A stretch of DNA of 64,000 nt, from positions 62,001 through 126,000 of the forward strand of contig JAUSNO010000030.1 of NCBI GenBank assembly GCA_030645915.1, given 5' to 3'. Positions within the stretch are counted from its first letter, which is position 1. The number at the start of each line of letters is the position of its first letter. The translations under genes and the position numbers were made by a program. The DNA comes from Undibacterium sp. (lineage in GTDB: Bacteria; Pseudomonadota; Gammaproteobacteria; Burkholderiales; Burkholderiaceae_D). Positions 59,249 to 64,000 of this stretch are shown one piece after another. Under the pieces are notes generated by a model, which saw nothing but the letters and a program-made list of their open reading frames with translations, was not told the origin of the DNA and did not search any database.

Positions 59249-60194
59249 CAGAATTATCCAATTGGGGTAAGTGCCAAAAATCGTAAAAATTAAACCATTG
59301 AAGTGGCGCGCGCAGGCAGTGATGCTCCAAACGAGCCGCATAATCGGCAACTATCGATGCCAGCGCTTCGTCACGCCCTTTGCGCGGCACGCGTACTAAC
59401 TCCCGCAACAATTCAAAATGTATCTCGGGGTGCCCGTCAACCTGTAGCGAAAACAATAGATAAATGGGGCATTGCAAAATACTCGCGAGAATATAAGGGC
59501 CGACTGGAAAAGCGGCCGGTGCACCGAGAAATCTCGTGATCGCCACCCGTGGATTTGCAGCCACGGGAATACGATCACCGGCAATGACAACAAACTCGCC
59601 CTGATCAATTTTTTCGGATAGTAGCATGGCAGTTGCAGGCGTAATTTCGGTCACCTGCATCAGATTGAGCTGACTATCCGGGTCGAGCGCGCCCAGCATC
59701 TTATTAAATGCCTGTGCATGTTTGGTGTGAACCAATACAGTCATTCGAACATTCTTGCGCCTGCGCGATAACACACGAGAAAGCTCTAAGTTTCCCAGGT
59801 GAGAACAAATCAGCAAGGCGCCGCGTTTTTCTATTACGCACTTATCCATTTGCTCTACACCGAAAAATTTTACTGTCGAGGTTTTATACAGCCCGCCCCA
59901 GAGCAGCATTTTATCCAGTATCGTTTCTGCAAAAGCAGCGAAATGTTTTACTACCCCATTCGTATTTGGTTTCAAGCCGGTTTTATTATTTCCATAGCTG
60001 ACCACCCGGTTCAAATAGTCAGATGAAACGCGTCGCGACGCTGGTTTAGTCACCACATACCAAAGCAGTACGGGATACAGCACAATACGAAATGGCCAAC
60101 GGCCAAACACCCGGCAAATCCAGAACATCAGACGCATACCGGCTACGAAGCCCACTTCGTTAATCGAGGCCCAATGTCTTCCACTCGCTTTCAT
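59235..60194 (-). CDS. LpxL/HtrB-like acyltransferase
   Basis: About 319 residues from the ATG at 60194, chosen because it gives an ATGA overlap with the glycosyltransferase stop; another ATG 12 nt upstream is possible. N-terminal hydrophobic helix, then the HxxxxE-type acyltransferase site: LICSHLGNLELSRVL (His, Glu). VIAGDRIPVAANPRVA is the second conserved block. It likely transfers the polyene acyl group to a glycerol- or sugar-like carrier at the inner membrane. Confidence 0.88.
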   Translation of the reverse strand: MKASGRHWASINEVGFVAGMRLMFWICRVFGRWPFRIVLYPVLLWYVVTKPASRRVSSDYLNRVVSYGNNKTGLKPNTNGVVKHFAAFAETILDKMLLWGGLYKTSTVKFFGVEQMDKCVIEKRGALLICSHLGNLELSRVLSRRRKNVRMTVLVHTKHAQAFNKMLGALDPDSQLNLMQVTEITPATAMLLSEKIDQGEFVVIAGDRIPVAANPRVAITRFLGAPAAFPVGPYILASILQCPIYLLFSLQVDGHPEIHFELLRELVRVPRKGRDEALASIVADYAARLEHHCLRAPLQWFNFYDFWHLPQLDNSDAPR

Positions 60195-60934
60195 CGATGT
60201 GACCATTTACGCGCCAGTAAACGCGGAAGACGAAGCAGCATTCCAAAGAACAGTGTTGTGTGCATACTTGTAATGAGAACGTTATCTAGCCAAATACGGA
60301 AATGCGATACGCCATCTGACGGATACGCGACACGGGTCGGCATATTAATTACCTCAAGCCCAGCCCAATAGAGGCGTACTAATATTTCGGTATCGAAATT
60401 CATCCGCTCGCCAATTTTTTGTCTCTTGGCTAGAGTTATCACAGATGCCACTGGATACACGCGAAATCCACACATGGAGTCCTTGATTTGCAGAGACAAG
60501 GTGTTAATCCAGACCCAGACATGCGTCAGATATCGGCCATAAAAGCGTAATGCGGGGACTGACTCGTCGTAGATCGGGTATCCGACAATAATCGCATTCG
60601 GATAACGTTCGGCAGCAGCTAAAAACTGAGGAATATCGGCAATGCAATGCTGACCGTCTGAATCTATCTGCAATGCATGAGAATACCCGACAGCATGCGC
60701 ATGCGCGATACCCGTCAATACTGCTGCACCTTTTCCACGGTTAACTGCATGGCGTAACAAACTGAGGTAATCTGGGAATGCCGACACTAACGAATCAAGT
60801 ACCTGTGCGCACTCAGGCGAACTTCCGTCATCAACCAAAATACAGGGCAACCTCTGCTGCACAATGGCATCAACCACGGCACCAATTGCCCGCTCGTGAT
60901 TGTAAACTGGGATCACGATACAAGGCTTAAACAA
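60191..60934 (-). CDS. Family 2 glycosyltransferase
   Basis: About 247 residues from a TTG at 60934 with GGAG 6 nt upstream, overlapping the methyltransferase stop by 8 nt; an ATG at 60979 would overlap it by 53 nt. GT-A fold: FKPCIVIPVYNHERAIGAV, LVDDGSSPECAQV, AVNRGKGAAVLTGIAHA, the metal-binding LQIDSDGQH, and DSMCGFRVYPV. A hydrophobic C-terminal region (NVLITSMHTTLFFGMLL) may touch the membrane. Dolichol-phosphate-mannose-synthase-like enzymes of this type occur in polyene clusters. Confidence 0.9.
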   Translation of the reverse strand: MFKPCIVIPVYNHERAIGAVVDAIVQQRLPCILVDDGSSPECAQVLDSLVSAFPDYLSLLRHAVNRGKGAAVLTGIAHAHAVGYSHALQIDSDGQHCIADIPQFLAAAERYPNAIIVGYPIYDESVPALRFYGRYLTHVWVWINTLSLQIKDSMCGFRVYPVASVITLAKRQKIGERMNFDTEILVRLYWAGLEVINMPTRVAYPSDGVSHFRIWLDNVLITSMHTTLFFGMLLRLPRLLARKWSHR

Positions 60935-62006
60935 GAGCCGCTCCAAAGCGCAGCAACGAATGGCAATATCCAATATCATCGCGGACAGTAAGCAGTGTCA
61001 ATCCAGCGGCTTCCGCCAAACGAATATAGTCGCTGCTTTCATAAATTTTGCTGTTGCCGCTGGCCATGGCTGTGAAATACGGCGAAGTATTGATCAGACA
61101 ATAAGCTGCAATATCGTAGCGCTGTCTATCCCAAAAGGTGTCCATGATCAGGACCTGCCCTTTTGGTGCCAAAGCGTCAGCTACGCGTTTCAGAATACTT
61201 GCAATCGCAGGCTCGCTAAAGCAGCTTAAAAACTGGCTCATCCAGATGATGTCCATGTCAGGTGCGAGACACAACTCTGGCGCCAGCAGATCGGTTGGAT
61301 ACAAGTGCGCCCGATCGCTTACACCAGCCTCTTGCAGTGCAGTCTCCGCCACCGCCAATTGACGTGGCAAATCCACCAGATGCAATTGCACTGACGGATG
61401 GTATGCGAGCGCGGCACAGCTGAATTTCCCGGTATTGGCACCAATGTCCATGACGTTTTGTGGTGCGGTGGCAAATACGTCTGGCAATATGGCAGGAAAG
61501 GATGTATCAGAATAAAAATGATCAAATGCAAACCAGCTTGACTTGGCCGGTTCAGGCAATGCGGATAGACCTTGATAAAGCGTAGTCCAATCACCCAAAG
61601 TCTTTAATCCTATTGGCTGCTCGAGATCTATTGATTCATCGAGTTTGAACAAACCCTGATAACAGACATCATGATTAAAATCGAGATTAATTTGCGTGAT
61701 TTTGTCCGTCAGAATGCAAAAACCAGATTTATCCAGTACGTAGCAACCATCGCGCAAATACACCACACCCGCCGACAAACAAGTTTCCAACACCAGCTTT
61801 AATGCGTATTCAGTCCATTGTTTGGTCGCCGCCATATTAACCAGCGTGAGACCATGATTACCCGCATCAGCCAAGGCCTGCAGCATGCCCCGCTTCCATG
61901 CATAGCGCACGCATTGAAACACCACAGGTCCGAAAGCAATTTTTTGTGCTTCAAAGCGCGCCGCAAAAGCGCTTTGCCCTTTGGGAGAAAAATTTTTATC
62001 TAACAT
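60927..62006 (-). CDS. SAM-dependent methyltransferase (class I, O-methyltransferase-like)
   Basis: 359 residues: an N-terminal helical dimerisation-type region (about 1-130) followed by the SAM-binding fold with motif I VMDIGANTGKFSCAA, LVDLPRQLAVAE and MDTFWDRQRYD. This two-part design resembles plant/bacterial COMT-like O-methyltransferases. Methylation of an aromatic head group is known in E. coli-type aryl polyenes, so that is the likely role. The ATG at 62006 lies 28 nt after the ligase gene. Confidence 0.85.
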   Translation of the reverse strand: MLDKNFSPKGQSAFAARFEAQKIAFGPVVFQCVRYAWKRGMLQALADAGNHGLTLVNMAATKQWTEYALKLVLETCLSAGVVYLRDGCYVLDKSGFCILTDKITQINLDFNHDVCYQGLFKLDESIDLEQPIGLKTLGDWTTLYQGLSALPEPAKSSWFAFDHFYSDTSFPAILPDVFATAPQNVMDIGANTGKFSCAALAYHPSVQLHLVDLPRQLAVAETALQEAGVSDRAHLYPTDLLAPELCLAPDMDIIWMSQFLSCFSEPAIASILKRVADALAPKGQVLIMDTFWDRQRYDIAAYCLINTSPYFTAMASGNSKIYESSDYIRLAEAAGLTLLTVRDDIGYCHSLLRFGAALV

Positions 62007-62034
62007 CCGGGATATTTATTTGGTAACGACGACA

Positions 62035-63765
62035 TCATATTGATTCCTCACGTGCTTCGATGGCGAATAATATACGTCCGCTTGAGTGTTGTTCGGTTGA
62101 AAAAAATCGAAAATTCAGGCAGCCCTTTTGCAAATCATAATTTAGCTCCAGCGATACAGGCGAATCTGGCCGAATGACCTGCTGAAATTTAAGGGAATGG
62201 ATCGCACGAAAATGTTTTGGCAAATTAAAATAATCACGTCCATACTGCATCGCCCAGTCTATCTGCACCACGCCGGGCAAGACTGGTGCTTCGGAAAAAT
62301 GGCCATCGAAATAAAATAAATTCTCTGGCGCAATCAATTCAAACAGTACACGCTGATCATCACGCTCAAGTACGCACACGTGCGGCAATCGTGGTCGAGT
62401 TTCAAGTAAACCTAGCAATAGCGCCTGAGGTGTTTTGCCTTGTGAGTTAACCGGCATCTGATCCAGATACCGCCATCGGCGCGGAAAGGCAATTGGTTCG
62501 ATCGCACCTGTCAATGATTCGATCAGGTGCCTGTTCATACTCAACTTACCTTCAGTTTCCAGTAGATGCCGCCCCTGATCAGATGTGACGATGAACGCCG
62601 CGAGACGCTGGCGCTGGCCGGGTAGTTGATCACACAACAGTATCCGCGCAGCCAGAACCAAAGGCGATGTCATTAACTGCCGTTCAATGACGTCGAGCGA
62701 GATGCGTTTTTCTTCAATTTTTACAATGCGGTCGCTACGGCCATTGAGCAAGAATCGTCCATTGAGGTTTTCCTGTACACGATCGGCAAGTCGTAACCAG
62801 CAATCATCTGCGAGATGCGGCGAACGCACTTCGAGCAAGTTTTCTTCAGTAGCGATACGCCATTCAACATGCGGCAGTGGCTGCCACGATTCATCTGCAT
62901 CTGCGGTTCGTTGGCGCCACGCGATGCCGCCGGTTTCTGAGCTTCCGTAAACCTCGACCGGAATCTGTCCCAGCCATATGCCTATGTTGCGAGCGACATC
63001 TGCCTCCAACGGGCCACCTGACGAGAAAACCGCACGCAATCTTCCAGCGGCACTTGACCAATCCAGATGGTCGGGCAAGCGCTTCAGATGTGCCGGGCTG
63101 GAAATCAACGCACATGAGCCACCTGCTAGCAATTGCGCCAATTCTTCAGGAAAATTCTGGCTTTGCGCATGTATGGCGCGACCAGCCATTAATGGCCAAA
63201 GCACCTTGAACAATAAACCGTAAATGTGATGGTGTGAAACCGTCGCTATGATGACGGCATCCGTAAGTTTTCTGCCAAACATGGTTTCCAGCGTGGCGAC
63301 TTCACGGGACAATTGAGCAAGACACTTTGGTATAGCCTGGGCAACACCCGTCGTGCCTGAAGTGTGCACCACAAGTGCCTTAAAATCGTTACACATCGCT
63401 GTATAGGCATCGCAATTTTCATCATCAGCACTAGGTACCAATGGAGTAAATTCGGCTGGAAACTCGCCGAGAAATCCGTCAACTGATCGCTGCAGTGATC
63501 GACAATTGAGATCCAGGGTATCGGCCGTCAGCCATATGGTTTTTCCGGCATACCATGCGCCAAACAGAGCCGCCGCGAACTCGATACTGTCATCATGATA
63601 AAGCGCGAAATTCTTTCCATTGAGCCGACTTAACAGCGCACGCCAATCACTCACTCGCTTCAAAAACGCTGCATTATGTATTGCGTGACCACGGCGCCAG
63701 CCAACCACATGCTCTGCGGGGCGTGCTGCCATTACTTGATATACATTAAGCAGAGTATCAGACAT
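62035..63765 (-). CDS. AMP-dependent acyl-ligase fused to ApeI-like dehydratase
   Basis: 576 residues from the ATG at 63765 (MSDTLLNVYQVM), 8 nt inside the upstream gene. Residues about 1-450 are an ANL adenylation domain: ALVVHTSGTTGVAQA P-loop, VYGSSETGGIAWR, LLNGRSDRIVKI and the catalytic Lys444 in NSQGKTPQAL. Residues about 460-576 are a hotdog dehydratase: YFDGHFSEAPVLPGVVQIDWA with catalytic His489. In E. coli the corresponding ligase and dehydratase are separate proteins. The fused enzyme would load the aryl starter on ACP and dehydrate hydroxyacyl intermediates. Confidence 0.9.
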   Translation of the reverse strand: MSDTLLNVYQVMAARPAEHVVGWRRGHAIHNAAFLKRVSDWRALLSRLNGKNFALYHDDSIEFAAALFGAWYAGKTIWLTADTLDLNCRSLQRSVDGFLGEFPAEFTPLVPSADDENCDAYTAMCNDFKALVVHTSGTTGVAQAIPKCLAQLSREVATLETMFGRKLTDAVIIATVSHHHIYGLLFKVLWPLMAGRAIHAQSQNFPEELAQLLAGGSCALISSPAHLKRLPDHLDWSSAAGRLRAVFSSGGPLEADVARNIGIWLGQIPVEVYGSSETGGIAWRQRTADADESWQPLPHVEWRIATEENLLEVRSPHLADDCWLRLADRVQENLNGRFLLNGRSDRIVKIEEKRISLDVIERQLMTSPLVLAARILLCDQLPGQRQRLAAFIVTSDQGRHLLETEGKLSMNRHLIESLTGAIEPIAFPRRWRYLDQMPVNSQGKTPQALLLGLLETRPRLPHVCVLERDDQRVLFELIAPENLFYFDGHFSEAPVLPGVVQIDWAMQYGRDYFNLPKHFRAIHSLKFQQVIRPDSPVSLELNYDLQKGCLNFRFFSTEQHSSGRILFAIEAREESI

Positions 63766-64000
63766 GATGCCGGCGTTTAAAACGTAATCGAAACAGGAAC
63801 TCGATGCCAAATAACAAGCCCATGAGAAGGTAAGAAACAACACCGGTGTAGATCGACCAAATCGCGTCCGAGGCCCACATAGCAGTAACAAATGCAATCG
63901 CGCCATTAACTACGAAAAATGCGCACCAGATCTGCGTCACACGCCGGGTATAGGCAATCGCCACGTCAGGTAAATTGGGTTCGCGCATGCGTGCAAACCG
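63758..64000 (-). CDS. COG4648-like inner-membrane protein, 5' end beyond window
   Basis: The frame is open through the right edge, so only the C-terminal 80 codons are seen. Two TM helices (VTQIWCAFFVVNGAIAFVTA and IYTGVVSYLLMGLLFGIEFLF) end in a basic tail RLRFKRRHH. LPDVAIAYTRRVTQIW is characteristic of the COG4648 proteins of aryl-polyene clusters (about 190 residues). It overlaps the ligase start by 8 nt, so it is cotranscribed. Confidence 0.75.
   Translation of the reverse strand, partial: RFARMREPNLPDVAIAYTRRVTQIWCAFFVVNGAIAFVTAMWASDAIWSIYTGVVSYLLMGLLFGIEFLFRLRFKRRHHV

Overview
The window is a gene-dense (about 50 genes), moderate-GC chromosomal segment of a betaproteobacterium. The locus sdhCDAB-sdhE-gltA-odhAB-lpdA-zapE with divergent GntR/mdh/acnA, and the ratA-rnfH/smpB arrangement, are typical of Burkholderiales. 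Oxalobacteraceae (an Undibacterium-like genus) is my best guess from gene order and composition, not a proven placement. I see no rRNA, tRNA, phage, IS element or CRISPR array.

Layout. Positions 1-5.5 kb (minus strand): a fatty-acid/acyl-CoA block of zinc-less MDR oxidoreductase (cut by the window edge), PaaI-type thioesterase, SDR, large acyl-CoA dehydrogenase and thiolase. A divergent MHS-type MFS transporter at 5.9-7.5 kb carries an unusual hydrophilic insertion. Positions 7.6-14.3 kb (minus) hold a purine-centred run guaB - GAF/degenerate GGDEF - guaA - queE - queD - tadA - ldcA, which joins GTP synthesis to two tRNA wobble-base modifications. Positions 14.4-19.0 kb carry a DUF4124 protein, rnfH, ratA, smpB, a small exported protein and an OmpR/EnvZ-type two-component pair.

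Positions 19.1-25.1 kb are a single 1996-codon gene for an apparently unnamed giant coiled-coil protein. It has a strict 14-residue repeat over hundreds of residues, a 243-residue internal duplication, 1,625 residues without proline, and one C-terminal transmembrane helix. This is the most unusual object in the window. After upp comes the TCA-cycle region (26-46 kb): zapE, lpdA, a PspC/SHOCT membrane protein, odhB, odhA, gltA, sdhE and sdhBADC on the minus strand; then divergently a GntR/UTRA regulator, and mdh, a CitE-like lyase, a small exported protein and acnA on the plus strand.

From 47.7 kb to the right edge (minus strand, many start/stop overlaps) lies most of an aryl-polyene-type pigment cluster: a COG4648 membrane protein (partial), an AMP-ligase/dehydratase fusion, methyltransferase, GT2, LpxL-like acyltransferase, MIO-type aromatic ammonia-lyase, thioesterase, LolA-like protein, MMPL exporter, a halogenase-like flavoenzyme, a DUF3261 lipoprotein, ketosynthase-dehydratase-ketoreductase-ketosynthase, a secreted protein and a phosphopantetheinyl transferase. 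No acyl carrier protein gene is visible, so the cluster should continue beyond position 64000.

Two homologous palindromic elements of about 80 bp, in opposite orientation and 20 kb apart (26.0 and 46.6 kb), point to a dispersed repeat family. Several short tandem repeats lie in intergenic DNA or at gene ends.
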